From Serratia sp. AKBS12 (lineage in GTDB: Bacteria; Pseudomonadota; Gammaproteobacteria; Enterobacterales; Enterobacteriaceae), in contig NZ_JANUSB010000002.1 of NCBI RefSeq assembly GCF_024793895.1, positions 434,001 to 498,000 on the forward strand: DNA of 64,000 bases, in the 5' to 3' direction. The position numbers and the translations under genes are program-made. Under the pieces are notes generated by a model. It worked only from the letters and a program-made list of their open reading frames with translations, did no database searches and had not been told where the DNA came from. Positions 1 to 10,188 of this stretch are shown here, one piece after another (within the stretch, counting starts at the first letter, position 1; the number at the start of each line of letters is the position of its first letter).

Positions 1-2290
1 AGCGTTGCGGCTGCGTAATCTGATCGTCATCGACGTTATCGAATGGAATGGCGATCTGCGAGACGTCGTACATCAGGTTCTGCACCAGCAGATGCAGCGG
101 CAGCATCGGCAGGAACGGTAAAAAGGCGCTGGCAATCAGCACGCTGAATACGTTACCGAAGTTGGAGCTGGCGGTCATCTTGATGTATTTGAGCATATTG
201 GCGAAGGTGCGACGCCCTTCAATCACCCCTTGCTCCAGCACCATCAGGCTCTTTTCCAGCAGTATGATGTCGGCCGCCTCTTTGGCGATATCCACCGCCG
301 AGTCCACCGAAATGCCGATATCCGCCGCCCGCAGCGCCGGCGCATCGTTGATGCCGTCGCCCATAAAACCCACCACGTGCCCCTGTTGCCGCAGCACCTG
401 CACAATACGTTCCTTGTGCAACGGCGTAAGCTTGGCGAATAGCGTGGTGTCTTGCGCCGCAGCCGCCAGCTGGGCGTCGCTCAGCCGTTCGATGTCGTTG
501 CCGCACAGCACCCGTTCAGTGGCCAAACCAACGTCGCCACAGACCTTGGCCGCCACCCGCTCGTTGTCGCCGGTCAGGATCTTCACCGTAACGCCATTGC
601 GCTTTAACGCCGCCAGCGCTGGCGCGGTGCTCTCTTTTGGCGGATCGAGGAACGCGATGTATCCCTCAAGGATCAGATCCGCTTCATCGACTACGCCGTA
701 CTGCCGACTCTCTGCCGGCAGCGTCTTGACCGCCACGGCCACCACGCGCAGTCCCTGCTGGTTAAGATCGCTGGTGATGCGGCGAATGCGCGCCAGCAGC
801 CCGGCGTCGAGCGGCAGGGTCTGCGCTCCCTGACGTACCTGGCTGCAAATCGCCAGCATCTCTTCCAGTGCACCCTTGCAGATCAATTGATGCTGGCCGT
901 CATCTTGCGCCACCACCACCGACATGCGCCGGCGTTCGAAATCAAACGGAATTTCATCCACCTTGCGGTAATCACGCAACGCATCCGGCTGGCCGCTCTG
1001 CTCGCCGCAGCTCAACACCGCCACATCCAGCAGATTCTTCAGCCCGGTCTGGTAAAAACTGTTGAGCCAGGCGTAGCGCAAAACCCGATCGCTGTTGACG
1101 CCGAACACGTCGGTATGGCGCTCCAGCGCAATTTTGTCCTGCGTCAGCGTACCGGTTTTATCGGTGCAGAGGATGTTCATTGCACCGAAGTTCTGAATAG
1201 CGTCCAGACGTTTGACGATCACTTTTTGCCGCGACAGTTTCACCGCACCGCGCGCCAGCGTTGACGTGACGATCATCGGCAGCATTTCCGGCGTCAGCCC
1301 GACCGCCACCGATAGCGCAAACAGCGCCGCTTCCCACCAGTCGCCCTTGGTGTAGCCGTTGATCAGCAATACGATCGGCGTCATCACCAGCATAAAACGG
1401 ATCAACAGCCAACTGATCTTGCCGATCCCCCGCTGAAAGGCATTGGGCTCTTCCGCCTGCCCGGTGAGGCGCTGCGCCAACTGGCCAAAGTAAGTGTCAC
1501 CGCCGCTGCCGATCACCATCGCCAGCGCGGTGCCGCTCACCACGTTGGTGCCCATAAAGCACAGGTTTTGGCATTCCAGCGGATCCTGTGCCAACCGGTG
1601 TGGATCGGCGACTTTCTCCACCGGCAGCGACTCGCCGGTCAGCGCCGCCTGGCTGATAAACAGATCCTTGGCGCTGAGCAGCCGCAGATCCGCCGGGATC
1701 ATGTCGCCCGCCGCCAGCTTGATGATGTCCCCCGGCACCAGCTGCGCTATCGGCAGTTCGCGATGCTCGCTTTTACCGGTCAGCGCATCGCTGCGGATCA
1801 CCGTGGCGGTAGTGCTGACCATGGCCTTCAACGCATCGGCAGCGCGGTTGGATCGCGCCTCCTGAATAAAGTTCAGCAGCGTAGACACCAGCACCATCAG
1901 CGCAATCACCAGCGCACCGGTGAGATCCTCGGTGGCATAAGAGATCATGCCAAGCGCGGTCAGCAGCAGATTGAACGGGTTGCGATAGCAGTGCCACAGG
2001 TGACGCCAGGCACTTTCCTGTTGCCGATCGTCGATGATGTTTTCACCGACGCGATCGCGCTGGATCTGCGCCTGGCGATCGGTGATGCCTTCCGGATGAC
2101 TGTCAAAACGCGTATAGAGCTGGAGGTCGCTGGCGGCGGCGCACTCCAGCCGCTGCTGCGCCAGGCCGGTCGGCATTGCGCGCCCGTCGGTGGCGACGCC
2201 TTCCAGCAGGCGATCGCGGTGCACCAGGCGGTGCGGCAGATTGCGGCTGAGCAGGTTCAGCAACAGATGTGGCAGCATTTTCAGGTTCAT
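1..2290 (-). CDS. mgtA: Magnesium-transporting P-type ATPase MgtA (3' end beyond the window)
   Basis: Imports Mg2+ across the inner membrane at the expense of ATP (P3B-type ATPase). The reverse strand is open from the ATG at 2290 to the left edge, giving 763 codons of a family usually near 900 residues, so only the C-terminal membrane helices are missing. Visible landmarks are the N-terminal PSRLVHR-like segment (here NLPHRLVHRD), the TGES actuator motif, the phosphorylation motif DKTGTLT with Asp377, and the hinge motif GDGINDAP near residue 645, all in one frame. The last visible residues are the conserved IPFDNVDDDQI stretch. It is divergent from treR, as in E. coli. Upstream lie a PhoP box, a leader of roughly 370 nt and the MgtL leader ORF, which argues for control by PhoP and by Mg2+/translation-coupled attenuation. 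The many open frames on the opposite strand here are shadows. Confidence 0.96.
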   Translation of the reverse strand, partial: MNLKMLPHLLLNLLSRNLPHRLVHRDRLLEGVATDGRAMPTGLAQQRLECAAASDLQLYTRFDSHPEGITDRQAQIQRDRVGENIIDDRQQESAWRHLWHCYRNPFNLLLTALGMISYATEDLTGALVIALMVLVSTLLNFIQEARSNRAADALKAMVSTTATVIRSDALTGKSEHRELPIAQLVPGDIIKLAAGDMIPADLRLLSAKDLFISQAALTGESLPVEKVADPHRLAQDPLECQNLCFMGTNVVSGTALAMVIGSGGDTYFGQLAQRLTGQAEEPNAFQRGIGKISWLLIRFMLVMTPIVLLINGYTKGDWWEAALFALSVAVGLTPEMLPMIVTSTLARGAVKLSRQKVIVKRLDAIQNFGAMNILCTDKTGTLTQDKIALERHTDVFGVNSDRVLRYAWLNSFYQTGLKNLLDVAVLSCGEQSGQPDALRDYRKVDEIPFDFERRRMSVVVAQDDGQHQLICKGALEEMLAICSQVRQGAQTLPLDAGLLARIRRITSDLNQQGLRVVAVAVKTLPAESRQYGVVDEADLILEGYIAFLDPPKESTAPALAALKRNGVTVKILTGDNERVAAKVCGDVGLATERVLCGNDIERLSDAQLAAAAQDTTLFAKLTPLHKERIVQVLRQQGHVVGFMGDGINDAPALRAADIGISVDSAVDIAKEAADIILLEKSLMVLEQGVIEGRRTFANMLKYIKMTASSNFGNVFSVLIASAFLPFLPMLPLHLLVQNLMYDVSQIAIPFDNVDDDQITQPQR

Positions 2291-2450
2291 TGTTCGCCCC
2301 TTTTGCTACCGCCTGGCGGCGGCAGCGCAGTCGCAAATCGGCTACGGCGGACGATTTTTGAACGCACCAAAAACCTCCGCCGTGGCAGATTCTTTTTATC
2401 AATAGCAACAGAAGCGAACAGCCAGGCGCACGCTACCGGTTACCGTTTAC

Positions 2451-2496
2451 TTCACCGGTAAATCAGCAGCGCAAAGCGGAGAGGTTTACCGGTGAA
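2451..2496 (-). promoter_or_regulatory. mgtA leader hairpin overlapping the mgtL stop codon
   Basis: A perfect 12-bp inverted repeat (TTCACCGGTAAA at 2451-2462 and its complement at 2485-2496) encloses a 22-nt loop. On the transcribed minus strand its 5' arm is the end of mgtL, including the stop codon. A ribosome reaching the end of mgtL would therefore melt the stem, while a ribosome that falls off early would leave it free to form. This is the geometry expected of an mgtL-coupled attenuator; the functional reading is inferred from the E. coli and Salmonella mgtA leaders. Confidence 0.7.
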
Positions 2497-2533
2497 CCGA
2501 GTGGGTGTTTGCGGGGGTAGGATCAGGGTCCAT
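2486..2533 (-). CDS. mgtL: MgtL-like leader peptide, 15 aa
   Basis: A 15-codon ORF in the mgtA leader that encodes MDPDPTPANTHSVHR. The start matches the conserved beginning of enterobacterial MgtL (MEPDPTP in E. coli); the rest has diverged. A GGAGG lies about 12 nt before the ATG. In E. coli, the alternating acidic-proline start makes ribosomes unstable at low Mg2+, and premature release switches the leader RNA so that mgtA is transcribed. Here the D-P-D-P-T-P run is kept, and the last codons form one arm of a strong hairpin. It is too short to be found by length-based gene calling. Identification rests on the peptide start, the position and the hairpin together. Confidence 0.8.
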   Translation of the reverse strand: MDPDPTPANTHSVHR

Positions 2534-2666
2534 ACGGGTGATAACCTCCGGTAAGTGAAAAGACAGGGCGGTAGCCTCGGCCGCACCGACAATGCGCAGA
2601 TACGCGCTCAGCACCAGGATCCATTTTGCAAAATGCGCTATTCTGACCGGCACTGACAGAGCACAA

Positions 2667-2701
2667 AGTCTACGCCTTTCAACTTAAACGATAAATAAAC
2701 C
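2667..2701 (-). promoter_or_regulatory. PhoP box and -10 element of the mgtA promoter
   Basis: On the minus strand 2701-2685 reads GGTTTA-N5-CGTTTA, a near-perfect PhoP direct repeat ((G/T)GTTTA twice, 5-bp gap). Twelve bases further is TAGACT (2672-2667), a plausible -10 placed as in PhoP-activated promoters, where the box replaces the -35. Transcription would start near 2660 and give a leader of about 370 nt containing mgtL. The box ends one base before the treR start codon on the other strand. Confidence 0.75.
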
Positions 2702-3649
2702 ATGCAAAACCGGCTGACAATCAAGGATATAGCTCGCCTGAGTGGCGTAGGAAAATCCACCGTATCACGCGTTTTGAACAACGAGGGCAGCGTGAGCCCG
2801 CAAACCCGCGAGCGGGTGGAAGCGGTGATCCGTCAGCAGGGATTTACCCCTTCCAAGTCGGCACGCGCCATGCGCGGGCAGAGCGATAAAGTGGTGGGTA
2901 TCATCGTTTCCCGTCTGGATTCGCCGTCGGAAAACCAGGCGGTGCGCACCATGTTGCCGCTGCTGTATCAGCAGGGATATGACCCGATCGTGATGGAGAG
3001 CCAGTTTGACACTCGTCTGGTTCAGGAGCATTTGCACGTATTGGCGCAGCGTAACGTCGACGGCGTGATCCTGTTCGGCTTTACCGGGCTGACCGCCGAC
3101 ATGCTGCACCCGTGGCAGGAAAAAATGGTGGTGATGGTGCGTGAATACGCCGGCTTTTCCTCGGTGTGTTATGACGACGTCGGCGCGGTCAATTTGTTGA
3201 TGGAACACCTGCAACGCCAGGGCCACCGGCACATCGGCTATCTGGGGGTGCAGCAATCCGACGCCACCACCGGCCAACGCCGCTATCAGGCCTATCTGGA
3301 CGCCTGCCGACAACAGCAGATTGAACCGCATGCGGCGCTGGGCGAACTGAGCTATCAGAGCGGCTTCCAGCTGGCGGCGTCGGCGATCGCCGAACAGACC
3401 ACCGCGCTGGTCTGCGCGTCGGACAGTATTGCGCTCGGCGCGATCAAGTATCTGCAACAGCAACAGACTCGCCCGATTCAGGTGTGCGCCATCGGCAATA
3501 CCCCGCTGCTCAGCTTTCTGTTCCCGGAGACGCTGTCGGTGGAGTTCGGCTACGGCAGCGCCGGTTTACAGGCGGCACAGCAGCTGCTTGGGCAGCTCAA
3601 CGGCGAACTCGCCATTCGGCACATCGTGGTACCCAGCAAACTTTCCTGA
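2702..3649 (+). CDS. treR: Trehalose operon repressor TreR
   Basis: LacI/GalR-family repressor of 315 aa whose inducer in E. coli is trehalose-6-phosphate. Residues 5-28 form the helix-turn-helix (LTIKDIARLSGVGKSTVSRV), then a hinge and a periplasmic-binding-protein-like effector domain. The start is fixed by alignment to the E. coli protein (MQNRLTIKDIARLSG). No Shine-Dalgarno sequence is visible; the bases just before the ATG are the PhoP box of the divergent mgtA promoter. It is followed by treB and treC on the same strand, with its presumed operator between treR and treB. Length and sequence are typical. Confidence 0.95.
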   Translation: MQNRLTIKDIARLSGVGKSTVSRVLNNEGSVSPQTRERVEAVIRQQGFTPSKSARAMRGQSDKVVGIIVSRLDSPSENQAVRTMLPLLYQQGYDPIVMESQFDTRLVQEHLHVLAQRNVDGVILFGFTGLTADMLHPWQEKMVVMVREYAGFSSVCYDDVGAVNLLMEHLQRQGHRHIGYLGVQQSDATTGQRRYQAYLDACRQQQIEPHAALGELSYQSGFQLAASAIAEQTTALVCASDSIALGAIKYLQQQQTRPIQVCAIGNTPLLSFLFPETLSVEFGYGSAGLQAAQQLLGQLNGELAIRHIVVPSKLS

Positions 3650-3696
3650 TTAAAAAACGCACTTATTTTGGCATTTTGTGATCGTTGCCCCAAACC

Positions 3697-3708
3697 GGGA
3701 ACGTTCCC
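3697..3708 (+). promoter_or_regulatory. Probable TreR operator upstream of treB
   Basis: The perfect palindrome GGGAACGTTCCC lies 47 bp after the treR stop and 206 bp before treB. It has the CG-centred symmetry of LacI-family operators and resembles my recollection of the enterobacterial TreR motif. A TGTGA half-site at 3677-3681, just upstream, could be a weak CRP site, since its second half is poor. Trehalose PTS operons are normally CRP-activated, so this fits but is not proved. Confidence 0.65.
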
Positions 3709-3739
3709 ATTTCATTAAAAAAGCCAAATGGCTAAGCTT

Positions 3740-3880
3740 CGATCAGCTCGAGATCCCAACACATGGAGGTCGCATCAAGGCGGCAAGCAAATGCATCCCG
3801 ATGAGCTGACTCAAGTCAGTGATTCGGGTAAATGCGCGCAGCCAACACCGATGCGGCTTCAAGTATGACGGGTAACCGGC
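3740..3880 (+). repeat. Palindrome-bearing interspersed element in the treB leader
   Basis: The treB leader holds a non-coding stretch built round a nested inverted repeat at 3797-3828: outer arms CCCGA/TCGGG, inner arms CTGACT/AGTCAG with a 2-nt loop. It is followed by CGCAGCCAACACCGATG and a segment ending ATGACGGGTA. I recognise this layout as similar to short repeats scattered between genes in Serratia and Yersinia. That is recollection, not a search. No second copy was seen in the window. The element boundaries are approximate. Confidence 0.45.
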
Positions 3881-3914
3881 TCACCTCTGCGTTCTGCCAA
3901 AAAAGGTATTTATA

Positions 3915-5333
3915 ATGAGTAAAGTCAACCAGCAGGATATCGATCGTCTGATCGTGTTGGTGGGTGGCCGCGATAATATCGCGACCGTCAGCCACTGCAT
4001 TACCCGGCTCCGTTTTGTGCTTAAGGATCCCACCAAGGCCAGCCCGAAAGAGATTGAGGAGCTGCGTATGGTCAAGGGCTGCTTCACCAACGCCGGGCAA
4101 TTCCAGGTGGTGATTGGCCCGGAAGTCGGCGATTACTATCAGGCGCTGATCGCCACCGCTGGCGTCAACGAAGCCGATAAGGAGCAGGCCAAAGTGGCGG
4201 CGCGCCAGAACATGACCTGGTTCGAGCGCACCATTTCGCACTTCGCCGAAATCTTCTTCCCGCTGCTGCCGGCGCTGATCAGCGGCGGTTTGATCCTCGG
4301 CTTCCGCAACGTTATCGGCGATATACCGATGTCCGACGGCCAAACGCTGGCGCAATCCAGCGCCGGTTGGAAAACCGCTTATGACTTCCTGTGGCTGCTC
4401 GGCGAAGCGATCTTCATGTTCCTGCCGGTGGCGATCTGCTGGTCAACGGTGAAAAAAATGGGCGGCACGCCGGTATTGGGCATCGTGATGGGCATTACGC
4501 TGGTGTCGCCGCAGCTGATGAATTCCTACCTGCTCGGCCAGCAGTTGCCAGAGGTGTGGAACTTCGGCTGGTTCACCATTGAAAAGGTCGGTTATCAGGC
4601 GCAGGTGATCCCGTCGATCCTGGCCGGCATGGCGCTGGGCTGGATCGAAACCCGTTTGAAAAGGATCGTGCCGGATTATCTGTATCTGGTGGTGGTGCCG
4701 GTGGTGTCGCTGCTGCTGGCGGTGTTCCTGGCGCATACGCTAATCGGGCCATTCGGCCGCATGATCGGTGATGGCGTCGCCTGGGCGGTAAAAGCGGTGA
4801 TGACCGGCGCCTTTGCGCCGATTGGCGCCGCGCTGTTCGGCTTCCTGTACGCGCCGTTGGTGATTACCGGCGTGCACCAGACCACGCTGGCGATCGACAT
4901 GCAGATGATCCAGAGCATGGGCGGCACCCCGGTGTGGCCAATCATCGCGCTGTCCAACATTGCGCAGGCGTCGGCAGTGCTGGGCATCATTATCGTCAGC
5001 CGCAAAACCAACGAACGAGAAATCTCCGTGCCGGCCGCCATTTCGGCCTACCTCGGGGTCACCGAACCGGCGATGTACGGTATCAACCTGAAATACCGCT
5101 TCCCGATGCTGTGCGCGATGATCGGTTCCGCCGTCGCCGGCCTGATCTGCGGTCTCGATGGCGTCATGGCCAACGGCATTGGCGTCGGTGGTTTACCGGG
5201 CATTCTGTCTATCCAGCCGCAGTTCTGGATGGTGTTTGCGCTGGCCACCCTGGCGGCGATCGTTATCCCACTGGTACTGACGGTGCTGATTTACCAACGC
5301 AAGGCGCGCCGCGGCGAGCTGCTGGTTTTATAA
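3915..5333 (+). CDS. treB: PTS trehalose transporter subunit IIBC
   Basis: Inner-membrane permease that takes up trehalose and phosphorylates it to trehalose-6-phosphate; the IIA function is supplied elsewhere (Crr in E. coli). The 472-aa protein begins with an EIIB domain (about 1-90) containing the phosphocysteine loop VSHCITRLRF, Cys28. A long multi-helix EIIC domain follows from about residue 105, with the substrate-loop signature GVTEPAMYGINLKYR near 385. An AAAAAAGG ribosome site precedes the ATG. It is closely similar to E. coli TreB. It is co-directional with treC downstream across a 130-bp gap that holds a hairpin. Confidence 0.96.
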   Translation: MSKVNQQDIDRLIVLVGGRDNIATVSHCITRLRFVLKDPTKASPKEIEELRMVKGCFTNAGQFQVVIGPEVGDYYQALIATAGVNEADKEQAKVAARQNMTWFERTISHFAEIFFPLLPALISGGLILGFRNVIGDIPMSDGQTLAQSSAGWKTAYDFLWLLGEAIFMFLPVAICWSTVKKMGGTPVLGIVMGITLVSPQLMNSYLLGQQLPEVWNFGWFTIEKVGYQAQVIPSILAGMALGWIETRLKRIVPDYLYLVVVPVVSLLLAVFLAHTLIGPFGRMIGDGVAWAVKAVMTGAFAPIGAALFGFLYAPLVITGVHQTTLAIDMQMIQSMGGTPVWPIIALSNIAQASAVLGIIIVSRKTNEREISVPAAISAYLGVTEPAMYGINLKYRFPMLCAMIGSAVAGLICGLDGVMANGIGVGGLPGILSIQPQFWMVFALATLAAIVIPLVLTVLIYQRKARRGELLVL

Positions 5334-5416
5334 TTTTCCCAAGCCCTTCTCGCTGGCCGCTGCCGGGCAACCACCACGGCGGCGCTGGCCGAGCGGCGGG
5401 AAGGATGACGGAAACG

Positions 5417-5436
5417 GGGGCCGACGGTTCGGCCCC
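5417..5436 (+). promoter_or_regulatory. treB-treC intercistronic hairpin
   Basis: An 8-bp perfect stem GGGGCCGA/TCGGCCCC with a CGGT loop lies between treB and treC and is not followed by a T-run. It is therefore better read as an mRNA processing or stability structure than as a terminator; both genes can still be one transcript. Confidence 0.5.
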
Positions 5437-5463
5437 GCTGTTACAGTCAAAAGGTATTCTGTT

Positions 5464-7128
5464 ATGAGCAACCCAATCCCCTGGTGGCAAAACGGCGTCA
5501 TCTATCAAATCTACCCGAAGAGCTTTCAGGACAGCACCGGCAACGGCTACGGCGATCTGGCCGGCGTTATTCAGCGACTGGACTATCTGCAAGAGCTGGG
5601 CGTTGACGCCATCTGGCTGACGCCGGTGTATCTCTCGCCGCAGGTGGACAACGGCTACGACGTGGCGGATTACTGCGCCATCGACCCGGCCTACGGCACC
5701 CTGGAGGACTTTGAGCGGCTGGTAGCCGCCGCGCATCAGCGCAGTATCCGTATCGTCATGGATATGGTGTTCAACCACACCTCTACCGAGCACCCATGGT
5801 TCAAGGCGGCACAGGATCGCCACAGCCCGCATCGTCAGTTTTACATCTGGCGCGACGGCAGCGAACAGACGCCGCCCAATAACTGGCGCTCCAAATTTGG
5901 CGGTCAGGCGTGGCAGTGGCACGCCGACAGCGGCCAGTACTACCTGCACCTGTTCGCCACCGAACAGGCGGATCTGAACTGGGAACATCCGCCGGTGCGC
6001 GAAGAGCTGAAAAAAGTCTGCCAGTTCTGGGCTGACAAAGGCGTCGACGGCCTGCGCCTCGACGTGATTAATCTGGTATCAAAACAGCAGGACTTTCTGG
6101 ACGATACCCTCGGCGACGGCCGGCGCTTTTACACCGACGGGCCGCGGATCCACGAATTTCTGCAAGAAATGAGCCGTGAGGTATTCCAGCCGCGCGGCCT
6201 GATGACGGTCGGCGAAATGTCGTCTACCACGCTGGAACATTGTCGGCAATATGCGGCCAAAAGCGGCGAAGAGCTGTCAATGACCTTTAACTTCCACCAT
6301 CTTAAGGTGGACTACGCCAACGGAGAAAAATGGACGCTGGCCGCGCCGGATTACGTCGCCCTGAAGTCCATTTTCCGCCATTGGCAACAGGGTATGCACA
6401 ACCGGGCATGGAACGCGCTGTTCTGGTGTAACCACGATCAGCCACGCATCGTGTCGCGCTTTGGCGATGACGGCGAGTTGCGCGTGCCGGCGGCCAAAAT
6501 GCTGGCGCTGGTGCTGCACGGTATGCAGGGCACGCCGTACATTTATCAGGGCGAGGAGATCGGCATGACCAACCCCGGTTTCCAGCGTATCGAGCAATAC
6601 CGCGACGTGGAAAGCCTGAATATGTACGCCGAACTCAGCGCCCAGGGCGTCAGCGATCGGCAACTGCTGGCCATTCTGGCCTGCAAATCGCGCGACAATG
6701 GCCGCACGCCGATGCAATGGAGCGCCGACGCCCATGCCGGTTTCACTCGCGGTTCACCGTGGATTGCCTGCGCCGACAATTACGCGCAGATCAACGCCGA
6801 GGCGGCGCTGGCCGACCAGGATTCGGTGTTTTACACCTATCGCCACCTGATTGCGCTGCGCAAGCAGCACCCGCTGCTGACCTACGGCGATTACCAGGAT
6901 CTGGCGCCCGAACACCCGGCGCTGTGGTGCTACCAGCGCAGCTGGAACGGCCAGCGGTTGTTGGTGGTCGCCAATCTGAGCCGCGAACCGCTGCGCTGGC
7001 AGGCAGAAGGCGTCGACGCCGGCGAACTGTGGCGCCAACTGGCCGCCAACTATGCCGACGCACCGGCGCTGCCGCAGGCAACCACGCTGCGCCCGTTTGA
7101 AGCGGTGTGGTGGCTGCGGGAAGATTGA
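5464..7128 (+). CDS. treC: Alpha,alpha-phosphotrehalase (trehalose-6-phosphate hydrolase)
   Basis: Cytoplasmic GH13 enzyme that cleaves imported trehalose-6-phosphate into glucose and glucose-6-phosphate, completing the pathway begun by TreB. It is 554 aa, the usual length. The (beta/alpha)8 signatures are visible in order: MDMVFNHTS (region I, about residue 100), GLRLDVINL (region II with the nucleophile Asp, about 200), VGEMSST (acid/base Glu, about 256) and CNHDQPR (region IV, about 325). A C-terminal beta domain follows. An AAAAGG site precedes the ATG. nrdD follows after 360 bp with its own regulatory boxes, so treC probably ends the operon. Confidence 0.96.
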   Translation: MSNPIPWWQNGVIYQIYPKSFQDSTGNGYGDLAGVIQRLDYLQELGVDAIWLTPVYLSPQVDNGYDVADYCAIDPAYGTLEDFERLVAAAHQRSIRIVMDMVFNHTSTEHPWFKAAQDRHSPHRQFYIWRDGSEQTPPNNWRSKFGGQAWQWHADSGQYYLHLFATEQADLNWEHPPVREELKKVCQFWADKGVDGLRLDVINLVSKQQDFLDDTLGDGRRFYTDGPRIHEFLQEMSREVFQPRGLMTVGEMSSTTLEHCRQYAAKSGEELSMTFNFHHLKVDYANGEKWTLAAPDYVALKSIFRHWQQGMHNRAWNALFWCNHDQPRIVSRFGDDGELRVPAAKMLALVLHGMQGTPYIYQGEEIGMTNPGFQRIEQYRDVESLNMYAELSAQGVSDRQLLAILACKSRDNGRTPMQWSADAHAGFTRGSPWIACADNYAQINAEAALADQDSVFYTYRHLIALRKQHPLLTYGDYQDLAPEHPALWCYQRSWNGQRLLVVANLSREPLRWQAEGVDAGELWRQLAANYADAPALPQATTLRPFEAVWWLRED

Positions 7129-7221
7129 CGCCAGACGAGCCTGCCCGCGCGGGCCCGTCCATTGCCAGTCACTACGATCGCCATCACAGTTTGCCAAATT
7201 TTTTTTATGGCCCGTCAATAC

Positions 7222-7250
7222 ATGCAGCCCGCGAATTATGGGGGCTGCAT
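7222..7250. terminator. Inverted repeat after treC, possible terminator
   Basis: A perfect 9-bp inverted repeat ATGCAGCCC/GGGCTGCAT lies about 95 bp after treC within the 360-bp treC-nrdD gap. No T-run follows on the plus strand, so intrinsic termination is uncertain. The rest of 7129-7320 shows no gene. Confidence 0.35.
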
Positions 7251-7329
7251 TCATCTGCACTATTTACGTTTGTACAGCGATCCAACTGTCGCCAAACTTC
7301 CTTGTCCTACATCAAAAAAACCGCCACAA

Positions 7330-7376
7330 CACCCATATATAGTGCGTAGATAAATCCAAGCAACTATATGTAGTAG
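7330..7376 (+). promoter_or_regulatory. Tandem NrdR boxes upstream of nrdDG
   Basis: Two copies resembling the NrdR box (acaCwAtATaTwGtgt) lie at 7330-7345 (core ATATATAGTG) and 7361-7376 (core ATATGTAGT). Their starts are exactly 31 bp apart, about three helical turns, as is typical of NrdR-repressed ribonucleotide reductase promoters. NrdR senses ATP/dATP and represses nrd genes when dATP is plentiful. The assignment follows from family knowledge and the spacing. Confidence 0.7.
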
Positions 7377-7488
7377 TTATCCACAAAATCTTCCACACGT
7401 CGCCGCAGCCCTTGCGCGCTGCGGTATTGCCCTGTGGATAAGCCCAACAACGGGCATAACGCTCCCGAGCGGAACAAGGAGTAGCATC

Positions 7489-9627
<2,139 letters not shown>

Positions 9628-9633
9628 CGTCGG

Positions 9634-9671
9634 CCGCCTGATGGGCCAGCAGCAATCGGCTCATCAGGCGG
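9634..9671 (+). promoter_or_regulatory. nrdD-nrdG intercistronic hairpin
   Basis: A perfect 10-bp stem CCGCCTGATG/CATCAGGCGG with an 18-nt loop fills most of the nrdD-nrdG gap. There is no T-run. It could protect the upstream nrdD message or allow partial termination, giving less activase than reductase. Confidence 0.5.
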
Positions 9672-9707
9672 TATCAATCCAAACAATAGCCTGATGGCAA
9701 AGCGTCT

Positions 9708-10172
9708 ATGAATTATCACCAGTATTACCCGATCGATGTGGTCAACGGCCCCGGCACCCGCTGCACGCTGTTTGTCGCCGGCTGCGTTCATCAATGCCCC
9801 GGCTGCTACAACAAAAGCACCTGGCGGCTGAATTCCGGCCAGCCGTTCAGCGCGCAGATGGCGGATCGCATCATTGCCGATCTCAACGATCAACGCATAC
9901 CGCGTCAGGGGCTGTCGCTGTCGGGCGGCGATCCGCTGCATCCGGCCAACCTGGCGACCATATTGCAACTGGTGCAACGGGTACGCGCCGAATGTCCCGG
10001 CAAGGATATCTGGCTGTGGACCGGCTACCGGCTGGATGAGCTGGACCACCAGCAGATGCAGGTGGTGGATCTGATCAACGTGCTGATTGACGGCAAGTTC
10101 GTGCAGGATTTAAAAGACCCGGCGCTGATCTGGCGCGGCAGCAGCAATCAGGTGGTGCACAAGCTGCGCTAG
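9708..10172 (+). CDS. nrdG: Anaerobic ribonucleotide reductase activating protein
   Basis: Radical-SAM activase of 154 aa that installs the glycyl radical on NrdD. The cluster-binding motif is CxxxCxxC with Cys26, Cys30 and Cys33 (GCVHQCPGC), and a GGDP motif for SAM follows near residue 70. Length and motif spacing match the E. coli protein. It is co-directional with nrdD. It ends only 16 bp before the convergent yraQ, and that gap is the junction between two gene blocks that are far apart in E. coli. Confidence 0.96.
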   Translation: MNYHQYYPIDVVNGPGTRCTLFVAGCVHQCPGCYNKSTWRLNSGQPFSAQMADRIIADLNDQRIPRQGLSLSGGDPLHPANLATILQLVQRVRAECPGKDIWLWTGYRLDELDHQQMQVVDLINVLIDGKFVQDLKDPALIWRGSSNQVVHKLR

Positions 10173-10188
10173 ATACCCTAACCGACCA

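Noticed and set aside
48-2461. Several plus-strand open frames of 60-300 codons across the left end
   Set aside because: They lie opposite the intact mgtA frame, have no recognisable domains and show the low-complexity composition of GC-rich shadow frames.
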